A stretch of 5,527 bases of DNA from the NCBI GenBank assembly GCA_032229885.1, contig JAVYAJ010000356.1, forward strand, positions 1-5,527, read 5' to 3'. This stretch comes from Anammoximicrobium sp032229885 (GTDB taxonomy: Bacteria; Planctomycetota; Planctomycetia; Pirellulales; Pirellulaceae). Both the position numbers and the translations under genes were made by a program. Of the stretch, positions 1 through 5,527 are shown piece after piece (position 1 is the stretch's first letter; the number at the start of each line of letters is the position of its first letter). The notes beneath the pieces are model-generated. The model was not told where the DNA came from. It did no database searches and saw only the letters and a list, made by a program, of their open reading frames with translations.

Positions 1-19
1 CGCAACAGTCATTCAATGC

Positions 20-126
20 CAATTTCACTTAACGCGGGCCAGTGCCAGCAATCCAAAAGTGTACTGTACAGACCAGTGTACAAGATGCGCGCACGGTACG
101 CGCATGATACGGAGTAAGACTCTAAC
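20..126 (+). repeat. Left arm of ~107-bp inverted repeat bracketing the gene cluster
   Basis: This segment matches the reverse complement of 5322-5428 at 92 of 107 positions with no gaps. Of the 15 differences, 12 are transitions. The longest exact block is 19 bp, GTGTACAAGATGCGCGCAC (76-94). Identity is high from the outer edge (CAATT.CAC.TAACGCGGGC) and fades near the inner edge, after which the two flanks are unrelated. The arm contains two AGTGTAC direct repeats (58-64 and 75-81) and a 21-nt palindrome (85-105). It lies about 765 bp upstream of the ATPase start. Its role is unknown: transposon end, dispersed intergenic repeat or remnant of a duplicated gene are all possible. Confidence 0.9.
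85..105. repeat. Palindrome ATGCGCGCAC-g-GTACGCGCAT in the left arm
   Basis: Ten-base arms flank a single central G, with one C-A mismatch (positions 92 and 98). The right-arm copy (5343-5363) is a perfect 10-bp palindrome around the same central G. Such a site could bind a dimeric protein or form a small hairpin; which of these applies is not visible. Confidence 0.75.
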
Positions 127-211
127 CTCAAACATCGTGAACTTTTTGACAATGTTTTCAGGCAGCGAGTGCATCAAGTTGTTGAAGAGTTGCATGTTGT
201 GCTTGCAGTAG

Positions 212-319
212 CTCTGTGTCCTCTGCGTCTCTGCGTTTGATCGACGTCCTTGCGCGGACGAACTGACCGGGCACCATGAAAATACGTTTTGGAAACGCAG
301 AGACCCTGAGGACGCAGAG
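212..319. repeat. Dispersed 'CTCTGCGTCCTCTGCG'-type inverted repeat
   Basis: Arm 212-238 (begins CTCTGTGTCCTCTGCG) and arm 293-319 (ends GAGGACGCAGAG) are reverse complements at 24 of 27 positions, separated by 54 bp. The intervening DNA holds a small stem, CGTCC-ttgcgc-GGACG (245-260), and just outside is CGACG-ccc-CGTCG (324-336). From memory, the unit 'CTCTGCGTCCTCTGCG' is a widely dispersed intergenic repeat in many bacterial genomes, including Planctomycetes, often mis-annotated as small proteins reading like HRGHRE. The open frames across this stretch are therefore best treated as repeat translations, not genes. Confidence 0.75.
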
Positions 320-358
320 ATTTCGACGCCCCGTCGTAGGGGAGAGAGACATGACAGG

Positions 359-435
359 CGAATCACGGCGGATGGACACGGATATTGGCGATGAAGAAGA
401 ACGGTTAAACGCGATGTCTTTATTCCAGTGATTCG
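359..435. repeat. Second dispersed repeat with inverted CGAATCAC/GTGATTCG ends
   Basis: CGAATCAC (359-366) is exactly complementary to GTGATTCG (428-435). Next to the left end is GGCGGATGGACACGGATA, which resembles the 'GGATGGACACGGAT' dispersed repeat I recall lying beside the 'CTCTGCG' unit in other genomes. The middle (about 390-425) is relatively AT-rich. Together with the preceding element this suggests a mosaic of intergenic repeats about 220 bp long. No protein or RNA gene is recognisable. The family assignment rests on memory; the inverted ends are seen directly. Confidence 0.5.
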
Positions 436-891
436 TGGCCCTCTTCAATATTTCTCGGCCCGTGTTTTGTTGCGGCTGCTGGTCGCGCCGGGCATCTAGG
501 TGAGCAGCGACGGCAGCCGACAAATCGGCGGCGGAACGAGAAATCGTATCCGGCTGGAGAGCAACGCCGCTTGTGCCGATTTAAATGAATGCCGACGGCT
601 GTACCGCTATGCGCAGATCTTGCGCCAAGCGGACCTATGACGGCGACGAATTCGGCAGACCTTTCAGCCCGTACGAGAACCGGCAGGCATCAGCCACCCC
701 TGCCCAGGGTCGGCCCGCGGACTGCTGTCGCCGCGCAGCGTCCGGACCCGACGGGAAATTCGGCGACGGATCCGCGCGAACGACGAGCGGCAGACAGTTT
801 CTCGGCTCGGCGCCGCCTCGGGACCGAGCTCGCTTGTAGGCTGCCGATCGGCGCCAGCGCACTAGGATTGCATACGCGAGAAAGCACGGAC
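436..891. other. Non-coding upstream region of the ATPase operon, with a stem-loop at 474-518
   Basis: No convincing gene is present. A strong imperfect stem-loop spans 474-518: GGCTGC (474-479) pairs with GCAGCC (513-518) and GTCGC (482-486) with GCGAC (507-511), with a 2x1 internal loop and a 20-nt apical loop. No T-tract follows, so it is not a standard intrinsic terminator; a leader-RNA structure is possible. From about 590 onward the DNA is GC-rich and open in several frames, with Arg/Pro-rich translations unlike a real protein. No clear -35/-10 promoter pair was found, although the operon promoter presumably lies here. Confidence 0.5.
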
Positions 892-2676
892 ATGTACGAA
901 GCTTTTTTTCAGTTGAAGACGCGCCCCTTTCCTTCCACGCCGCGCGCGGACCTGTACCATCCGGTCCCGGCGGTCGAATCGACCCGGCAGACGTTGGCTC
1001 GCTGCATCGAGCGGGCTGAAGGGCCCGGCCTGCTGATCGGCGGTCCCGGCACGGGAAAATCCCTGGTGTGCGCGCTGCTGGCTGAACAGTTCCGTCAATG
1101 TTTTCATCTGGTCAAGTTGGATCATGCTCGCTTTGCCACGCGACGGGCGTTGCTGCAAGCCATGATGTTCGAATTGAATCTGCCGTATCGCGGCGCGGAC
1201 GAGGGTGAACTGCGATTGGCCTTGATCGATTTTGCCAAGGCGCCTGATCAGCCGCGCAAAGGCGTGCTATTGCTGATCGACGAAGCGCAGACGTTGTCTG
1301 CCCGGTTGATCGAAGAGATTCGCATGATCGGCAACGTGGTTGTGGATGGTCAGCCGCGTTGGCGGTTGGTGCTGGCAGGCAGCCCGGAACTCGAAGAGCG
1401 GTTGACCAGCGCTAAATTGGAATCGTTCAACCAGCGGGTCGCCGCCCGTTGTTATCTGCAACCGCTGAATTACGACGAGACGGCCGCCTATGTTCGGGCT
1501 CAGATCGCTGCGGTCGGAGGCGATCCGGCGCGCACGCTGACGGACAGCGTTTGGCAGGCCATCTACCATGCCTCGGGCGGGATTCCACGACTGATCAACC
1601 AGGTGTGCGACCACGGGCTGATCCTGGCCGCCGGGCGTCGTCGAGCGCTCGACGGCGCGCTCGTCGAGGAAGCATGGGCCGATCTCCAGCAATTGCCGCT
1701 GCCTTGGAATGCCGTGTCTCAGGCCGCCGCCTCCAGCGCACCCGACGCCACGATCGAATTTGGCTCGTTGACGCCGGACGATGAACAGGATGAACCTGTC
1801 ATCCGTCGAGAAAACGCGCGATCCATCGAGGAACAAGACGGCTGCGGCGCGCGTCCGCACGGAGCTGCCGCGAGCGTCAAACGACAGAGCTTCGCCGATT
1901 TGTCGCGCGAGGTCATTGATCTGACCAGCCAGCTTGAACCGCACGGATTGCCTGCCGCGGAATTGGTAGTCACCGAAACGCGTGGCCAGGCGTTATCCTC
2001 GCCATCGACGATCGCCGAAGCTCGCGGCTCGGTCGTTTCCGCTGCTCGGATGTCCGACCCTTTCGCTGATTCGTTCGACGAGGAAGAGGAGGTTCGAGAC
2101 CATTATGCGTCGCTCGAAGCCCAATCGAGGCGGCAGGGTCGAGCGGCTCGCAGCCCGGCCGAACACGAATTCACCACCGCGTTGGAAAAGATCTTCCAGC
2201 CACTGTCAAATGCCGAACCCGCCGGCGCGCCGCTCGCTCAGACCACCATTCTTCAGACGGCGTCGGATCGCGTAGCGCAGACGCCCGTGGCGACGCGCGC
2301 CGGCGGCGCGATCGAACCCGCGGACCATGTTTCGCCCTCGGCCATCGCCGCGCTCGATCAGACCGACCGCGCGGCGGAGTGCGATCTTGACGCTGCGGCG
2401 ACCCGAGGCTCGCCGCATCGCGTGCCGGACAACGTGGCCGGCGACACGAGGCGCGGAGCGAACGACGAGGCAAGCGAGGCCGAGTTCGGCGACGAAGGCC
2501 AGCCTCCGGCCACGGTGCGCGTCGCGGCGCTGCGATCGATTCCTCCCGACGACAGCGACTTGATCATCGTGCTGGACGCCGAGGCGCACGTCGGCCAACT
2601 GAGCCGTGTGCCGGGCAAAGCCCACCGCCAGGAATACCGCCGCCTGTTCACCCGCCTGCGCGAAGACATCCCGTAA
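892..2676 (+). CDS. ExeA/GspA-family AAA+ ATPase with long disordered C-terminal tail
   Basis: 594-residue cytoplasmic-type ATPase. The N-terminus MYEAFFQLKTRPF is the typical opening of ExeA-like secretion ATPases and fixes the start at 892, with GAGAAAG 7 nt upstream. The frame stays open for 101 codons further upstream, but that stretch is Arg/Pro-rich and not family-like. Walker A is GGPGTGKS (50-57, K56). Walker B is VLLLIDEAQ (125-133, D130/E131). A sensor-1-like segment is LVLAGSPELEERL (159-171), a likely arginine finger is R182 in FNQRVAARCYL, and sensor 2 is GGIPRLIN (229-236, R233). The ATPase domain ends near 278. Residues 279-594 are low-complexity and rich in Ala, Glu, Asp and Arg, with an acidic motif DPFADSFDEEEEVRDHY (389-405) and a more ordered end (555-594). 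No membrane segment or ExeA peptidoglycan-binding domain is visible. Relatives energise secretin assembly or occur in exopolysaccharide loci; the epimerase 19 bp downstream favours an envelope-polysaccharide role. The TniB/TnsC transposition ATPases are related, but no transposase is nearby. Confidence 0.88.
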   Translation: MYEAFFQLKTRPFPSTPRADLYHPVPAVESTRQTLARCIERAEGPGLLIGGPGTGKSLVCALLAEQFRQCFHLVKLDHARFATRRALLQAMMFELNLPYRGADEGELRLALIDFAKAPDQPRKGVLLLIDEAQTLSARLIEEIRMIGNVVVDGQPRWRLVLAGSPELEERLTSAKLESFNQRVAARCYLQPLNYDETAAYVRAQIAAVGGDPARTLTDSVWQAIYHASGGIPRLINQVCDHGLILAAGRRRALDGALVEEAWADLQQLPLPWNAVSQAAASSAPDATIEFGSLTPDDEQDEPVIRRENARSIEEQDGCGARPHGAAASVKRQSFADLSREVIDLTSQLEPHGLPAAELVVTETRGQALSSPSTIAEARGSVVSAARMSDPFADSFDEEEEVRDHYASLEAQSRRQGRAARSPAEHEFTTALEKIFQPLSNAEPAGAPLAQTTILQTASDRVAQTPVATRAGGAIEPADHVSPSAIAALDQTDRAAECDLDAAATRGSPHRVPDNVAGDTRRGANDEASEAEFGDEGQPPATVRVAALRSIPPDDSDLIIVLDAEAHVGQLSRVPGKAHRQEYRRLFTRLREDIP

Positions 2677-2695
2677 CGGGAAAGGAATCGATTTC

Positions 2696-3649
2696 ATGTC
2701 GGCTCGACTCTGTCTGGTCACAGGCGGCGCTGGTTTCATCGGCTCGCATATCGTCGAGGCCTTGCTGGAGCGCGGCGATCGTGTCCGCGTGCTGGACAAC
2801 CTGAGCACCGGACGACGGCAGAATCTGGACGGCGTCGTCGACGCGGTCGAGTTCATCGAAGCCGACGTCGGCGACCTGGCCGCGGTCGAACGGGCGATGG
2901 GCGACGTCGAAGTGGTGTTTCATCAGGCTGCGCTGCCGTCCGTGCCGCTCAGCCTGGCGCGCCCATTGGACACGCACCGCGATTGTGTTACGGGCACGGT
3001 GCACGTGCTGGACGCCGCCCGCCGCGCAGGCGTGCGACGGATCGTGTACGCCGCCTCGAGCAGCGCGTACGGCGACCAGCCGTTCATGTCCGTGCGCGAG
3101 ACCGACCTGCCCCAGACGCGATCGCCATACGCGGCGGCCAAACTGGCGGGCGAGCACTACTGTCAGGCGTTCTACTACAGCTTTGGACTTGAGACGGTCG
3201 GCTTGCGATATTTCAACGTATTCGGGCCGCGCCAGGATCCCAACAGTCCGTATTCGGCCGTCATCCCCCGGTTCATCACGGCCCTGTTGCAAGGCCAAGC
3301 GCCGACCATCTACGGCGATGGGCGGCAGACACGAGACTTCTGCTACGTCGGCGAGGTGGCCCGGGCCAATCTACTGGCGGCCGATGCCGACGGCGTGGCG
3401 GGACGGATCATCAATCTGGCCAGTGGCCGCGCGACGGATCTGCTTGAGTTGCTGGCGGTCTTGAATCGCCTGCTGGGATGCAATGTCCATCCCCAGTTCG
3501 AACCGCCGCGCGCCGGCGACGTTCGCGACAGCTTGGCCGATATCAGCCAGGCCCGCCGCTGGCTGGGATACGAAACCCACGTCGATCTCGAAGAGGGATT
3601 GCGGCGATCGATCGCCCATTACCGCGTCGCGTCGAGCCTGGACGGATAG
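2696..3649 (+). CDS. NAD-dependent UDP-sugar 4-epimerase, WbpP/GalE-like extended SDR
   Basis: 317-residue extended short-chain dehydrogenase/reductase, close to full length for the family. The Rossmann motif TGGAGFIGSH (9-18) and D34 in VLDNLSTG bind NAD. D57 (EADVGD), HQAA (76-79), ASSSAYG (120-126) and the catalytic pair Y145/K149 (YAAAK) complete the active site. RYFNVFGPRQDPNSPYSAVIP (171-191), YGDGRQTRDFCYV (206-218) and RAGDVRDSLADIS (272-284) strongly recall WbpP-type UDP-GlcNAc/UDP-GlcNAcA 4-epimerases. S279 appears to align with the small gatekeeper residue that lets WbpP accept N-acetylated sugars where GalE has a bulky one; this is inference from memory. The start at 2696 has AGGA 9 nt upstream and places the Rossmann fold at the N-terminus. 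An upstream in-frame ATG at 2606 would overlap the ATPase gene and add a non-family extension. The product probably supplies sugar nucleotides for surface polysaccharide. A UDP-glucuronate decarboxylase or epimerase of another specificity cannot be excluded. Confidence 0.9.
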   Translation: MSARLCLVTGGAGFIGSHIVEALLERGDRVRVLDNLSTGRRQNLDGVVDAVEFIEADVGDLAAVERAMGDVEVVFHQAALPSVPLSLARPLDTHRDCVTGTVHVLDAARRAGVRRIVYAASSSAYGDQPFMSVRETDLPQTRSPYAAAKLAGEHYCQAFYYSFGLETVGLRYFNVFGPRQDPNSPYSAVIPRFITALLQGQAPTIYGDGRQTRDFCYVGEVARANLLAADADGVAGRIINLASGRATDLLELLAVLNRLLGCNVHPQFEPPRAGDVRDSLADISQARRWLGYETHVDLEEGLRRSIAHYRVASSLDG

Positions 3650-3690
3650 CGAATCGCGATCTATCCGGCTATGACGACGAGCGTCGGCGA

Positions 3691-3714
3691 GTGCGGAACC
3701 TGCCGCGGCCGCAC
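3691..3714. terminator. Possible hairpin in the convergent intergenic gap
   Basis: GTGCGG (3691-3696) is complementary to CCGCAC (3709-3714) with a 12-nt loop. It sits midway in the 100-bp gap between two converging genes, where a shared terminator would be expected. The stem is only 6 bp and no T-run follows on either strand, so this is a weak candidate; termination could be Rho-dependent. Nothing else is recognisable in the gap. Confidence 0.2.
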
Positions 3715-3749
3715 AGAGACATCGCAAGGCGGCTTATTCCGAGCAGGAG

Positions 3750-5213
3750 TCACGCCCCGTCGGCGGACTTCCAGTGAGCCAGTAGATCCGGCTTGGTGTC
3801 CACCAGGATTTCGTAGATCGCCTGACGATCGGCGGGCGTCAGGTGGGCGAAGTCAGGATCGGCGTCCTCGCCCGAGAGGATCTTCCCCAGCCGCTGGAAC
3901 AGGTGGCCGAGCACCGGTGCGGGCAGCGCGTTCAGCGGCTCGCCGTAGATCAGATAGCTGCACGGATACTTGAACAGCCGCGTGCGCAGGTCCAGTTCGC
4001 GCAGCGAGCGACCGTGGCGATCGCGCGGGCCCAACGCCTCGAAGTGCTCGGCGAAGCCCGCGGTTCCCTGAATCCGGTCCTCGAGCGGAGCTTCGCCGAC
4101 CAGCAGCAGCCCTTGCAGCACATCGTCCGCCGCGCGTTCGAGCCGCCGCTGAATGCCCGGACTTATTTCGGACGCGGCCGCACCGAGCATTTCGTTCAGC
4201 GCTTGCTGCTCGCGCAACGCCACGCGGGCCCGATAATTGGCTGCCGCGATCTGGTTGTGCAACGGGATCTGGTGCTCGAGGACCATCAGCGCCACGATGT
4301 CGCTGTGCGGCGTCAGGCAGCGGCTCGGGTCAAACCGACCGTTGAGATCTCGAACGTTGGCGCCGGATTCGTAGTCGATTTTCTCCGGATCAACCGGTTT
4401 GCGAAACAGCGTATTTCCCAGATGTCGCTGCTGGCCGTGTTGTCCGGTGACGTACCAGCCGCCCCACCGCTCGCGCAAGGGACTGTGGTAGGTCGTGTGA
4501 AACGAGGTGGCGTTCAGGATCACGCGGCCTCGCTCGTCCGGAAACACGGACCGCAGATCGTGGCCGGGCACGTCTTCCGTGGCTGACGAAACATGGCACT
4601 GCAGGCAGTTGTCCAACTGCCGCACGGGTGACGGATTGTCGCCCGGTTGTTGAGAAAGCGTGTAGAAGACGGCGCCCAGTTGGGGATCGGCCGTCGAGAT
4701 CTCGATCACATCGCCTCCGTCCACCGCGCCCACGTACACGTCGTCCGAGAAATACAGGGCGCGCGGCCGCTCGGGATTGATGCGCGTTCGTTGAAAGCTG
4801 GTCTTCGAGAACACCAGCACCTGCGAGGTTGGCGAAATGTTCAGCGCTTCGAGCAGCGCGGGCAGATAGCCCATTCGCGGATCGAACGCGAGCGTCGTGT
4901 GGCCGGCCTGAAGCTCGGCTTGCAGGCGAGCCACGCGATCGGTCGGCGCGGACGCGCGGTAGCGGATCGGTTCCCGATCAAAATCCAACTGGGCATGGGC
5001 CGTGGGCAAGCTCGCGCCGATCCCGATCAGCAGGGTCGCGAAGATCACCCACACCGCCGGCCGCCGTGCTCGTTTCAACCGCGGGCGCGATGGCGGTCCG
5101 CCCACGGGGATCATCGAGTACGATGGCGATGTCCGCGGCCGGTTGCCGCGAGTTATCGATCTGGTGGATAAGGAGCGACGACAGGACCCCTTGGCCTCGG
5201 TTTGCGATGTCAT
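3750..5213 (-). CDS. Exported monohaem c-type cytochrome-like protein of unknown function
   Basis: 487-residue protein. An N-terminal basic stretch (KRARR, 47-51) precedes a hydrophobic segment (about 53-70) and a signal-peptidase-like site THA-HA-type ending at PTAHA/QLD (70-77), so the mature protein should be in the periplasm or paryphoplasm. One haem-c motif, CLQCH (203-207), is present. M310 and several histidines (H303, H314, H319) are possible distal ligands. Conserved-looking blocks include ALYFSDDVYVG (152-162), DVIEISTADPQLGAVFY (168-184), VPGHDLRSVFPD (215-226) and RWGGWYVTG (249-257). I recognise this as a recurrent hypothetical type in Planctomycetes and Acidobacteria but know no assigned function. 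The start at 5213 is supported by GGAGGA 8 nt upstream; an internal Met at residue 34 (5114) would give a tidier signal peptide but has no ribosome-binding site. The gene converges on the epimerase and shows no operon partner here. Electron transfer or a haem-dependent oxidase are guesses. Confidence 0.85.
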   Translation of the reverse strand: MTSQTEAKGSCRRSLSTRSITRGNRPRTSPSYSMIPVGGPPSRPRLKRARRPAVWVIFATLLIGIGASLPTAHAQLDFDREPIRYRASAPTDRVARLQAELQAGHTTLAFDPRMGYLPALLEALNISPTSQVLVFSKTSFQRTRINPERPRALYFSDDVYVGAVDGGDVIEISTADPQLGAVFYTLSQQPGDNPSPVRQLDNCLQCHVSSATEDVPGHDLRSVFPDERGRVILNATSFHTTYHSPLRERWGGWYVTGQHGQQRHLGNTLFRKPVDPEKIDYESGANVRDLNGRFDPSRCLTPHSDIVALMVLEHQIPLHNQIAAANYRARVALREQQALNEMLGAAASEISPGIQRRLERAADDVLQGLLLVGEAPLEDRIQGTAGFAEHFEALGPRDRHGRSLRELDLRTRLFKYPCSYLIYGEPLNALPAPVLGHLFQRLGKILSGEDADPDFAHLTPADRQAIYEILVDTKPDLLAHWKSADGA

Positions 5214-5221
5214 CGTTCGAG

Positions 5222-5227
5222 TCCTCC
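5222..5227 (-). promoter_or_regulatory. Ribosome-binding site GGAGGA that selects the start at 5213
   Basis: On the minus strand GGAGGA lies 8 nt before the ATG at 5213, the best Shine-Dalgarno match in the window. It supports the longer N-terminus of the haem protein over the internal Met at 5114, which is preceded by no purine-rich stretch. Confidence 0.7.
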
Positions 5228-5321
5228 GATGGGGTTTTCGGCAACGATCGGCCGGCGTCGAGCTCCCCGGGCGATCGCCGTCACGCGGGACTCGCCCAAC
5301 TGGTCGTCGTTGCCAGCCTGT
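5228..5321 (-). other. Short upstream spacer of the haem-protein gene
   Basis: This GC-rich spacer joins the gene's ribosome-binding site to the inner edge of the right repeat arm. On the minus strand it is read through by an open frame starting at a TTG in the repeat arm (5425) and stopping at 5210, so that its TGA overlaps the haem-protein ATG as ATGA. No clear promoter hexamers are visible. Confidence 0.35.
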
Positions 5322-5428
5322 GTTAAAGTTTTAGTTCGTATCATGCGCGCACGGTGCGCGCATCTTGTACACCGGTCTATACAGTACACTTTCGGGTTAT
5401 TGGCACTAGCCCGCGTTAGGTGCAATTG
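5322..5428 (-). repeat. Right arm of ~107-bp inverted repeat bracketing the gene cluster
   Basis: This is the reverse-complement partner of 20-126, with 92/107 identity and no gaps. Relative to the haem-protein gene it has the same orientation as the left arm has to the ATPase operon, but the distance to the start codon differs (about 108 versus 765 bp), which argues against a simple shared promoter. It carries a perfect 21-nt palindrome (5343-5363) and GTGTAC-type half-sites matching the left arm. The outer edge is the palindrome CAATTG (5423-5428). Confidence 0.9.
5343..5363. repeat. Perfect palindrome ATGCGCGCAC-g-GTGCGCGCAT in the right arm
   Basis: Ten-base arms are exactly complementary around one central G. 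This is the intact version of the slightly damaged palindrome in the left arm, so the symmetry has largely been kept while flanking bases changed. It may be a protein-binding site or the tip of a cruciform. Confidence 0.8.
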
Positions 5429-5471
5429 CTATTGCCTGACTTTTGCGCGGCACAGACGACAGGAAGCGTGT

Positions 5472-5515
5472 TGGCCGAAGGCCATCACCAACGTAGCCTG
5501 GGGCAACGCCCCAGG
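5472..5515. repeat. Tandem-hairpin dispersed repeat (REP-like) at the right edge
   Basis: Two perfect hairpins lie close together: TGGCC-gaa-GGCCA (5472-5484) and CCTGGGGC-aac-GCCCCAGG (5497-5515, 8-bp stem and triloop). No T-tract follows, so a REP/BIME-like intergenic repeat is more likely than an intrinsic terminator. From memory, very similar 'GCCTGGGGCAACGCCCCAGG' sequences recur between genes in planctomycete genomes. It lies outside the long inverted repeats and continues towards the window end, where no gene start can be recognised. Confidence 0.65.
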
Positions 5516-5527
5516 AGTCCGAGATGA

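Noticed and set aside
146..174. TTGACA (146-151) as a sigma-70 -35 element
   Set aside because: No acceptable -10 hexamer follows at 16-18 bp, and it is over 700 bp from the nearest start codon.
25..523. Two minus-strand open frames of 113 and 121 codons in the left intergenic region
   Set aside because: They run across the inverted-repeat arm and the dispersed repeats and read like known repeat translations, not proteins.
585..839. 84-codon open frame on the plus strand
   Set aside because: No ribosome-binding site, compositionally odd product, and it lies in a GC-rich stretch where several frames are open by chance.
589..891. 101-codon in-frame upstream extension of the ATPase gene
   Set aside because: The translation is Arg/Pro-rich with no resemblance to ExeA proteins, whose typical N-terminus begins exactly at 892; there is no ribosome-binding site at 589.
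892..2676. Reading the ATPase as a TniB/TnsC-type transposition protein of a mobile unit bounded by the inverted repeats
   Set aside because: The N-terminal MYEAFF...RPF signature and AAA+ motifs fit ExeA/GspA better, and no transposase partner is encoded between the repeats.
3843..5171. Long plus-strand open frames antisense to the haem-protein gene
   Set aside because: They mirror the codon bias of the real gene, lack ribosome-binding sites and recognisable motifs.
5293..5421. Integron attC-like boxes: GTTAGGT (5415-5421) fits GTTRRRY and GCCCAAC (5293-5299) fits RYYYAAC
   Set aside because: The two boxes are not properly complementary to each other and the adjoining inner sequences do not pair as L-boxes would; no integron integrase is present.
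12..5436. Possible 9-bp target-site duplication outside the long inverted repeats (ttcaatgcc at 12-20 versus gctattgcc at 5428-5436)
   Set aside because: Only 5 of 9 bases agree and the exact outer edge of the repeat is ambiguous by a base, so it is not evidence of transposition.

Overview
The window looks like a piece of a high-GC planctomycete chromosome (Pirellulales-like). This is inferred from three things: an ExeA-like ATPase with a long disordered acidic tail, an exported single-haem CXXCH protein of a type I associate with Planctomycetes and Acidobacteria, and intergenic DNA full of dispersed palindromic repeats. No rRNA, tRNA, CRISPR array, transposase, integrase or phage gene is visible.

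Layout. Bases 1-891 carry no convincing gene. They hold one arm of a ~107-bp inverted repeat (20-126), a dispersed 'CTCTGCGTCCTCTGCG'-type inverted repeat (212-319), a second dispersed repeat with inverted ends (359-435) and a strong stem-loop (474-518). A two-gene rightward operon follows: an ExeA/GspA-type AAA+ ATPase (892-2676) and, 19 bp later, a WbpP-like nucleotide-sugar 4-epimerase (2696-3649). After a 100-bp convergent gap comes a leftward gene (5213-3750) for an exported c-type-cytochrome-like protein of unknown function. Beyond its start lies the second arm of the inverted repeat (5322-5428), and the window ends in a tandem-hairpin dispersed repeat (5472-5515).

How the genes fit together. 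The ATPase and epimerase are closely spaced and probably co-transcribed. ExeA-like ATPases often sit in export or exopolysaccharide loci, and the epimerase makes N-acetylated sugar nucleotides for surface polysaccharide, so a role in envelope polysaccharide assembly is the simplest joint reading. The haem protein is convergent, has its own ribosome-binding site and shows no functional link to the other two.

The most unusual signal is the pair of long inverted repeats that brackets all three genes. They are 92/107 identical without gaps, and each contains a 21-nt palindrome. Each arm lies upstream of the neighbouring inward-facing transcription unit, in the same orientation relative to it. Read in one shared frame, both arms stay open and half of the changed codons are synonymous. 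They could be ends of a decayed mobile unit, two copies of a dispersed repeat, or remnants of a duplicated gene. The sequence alone does not decide.
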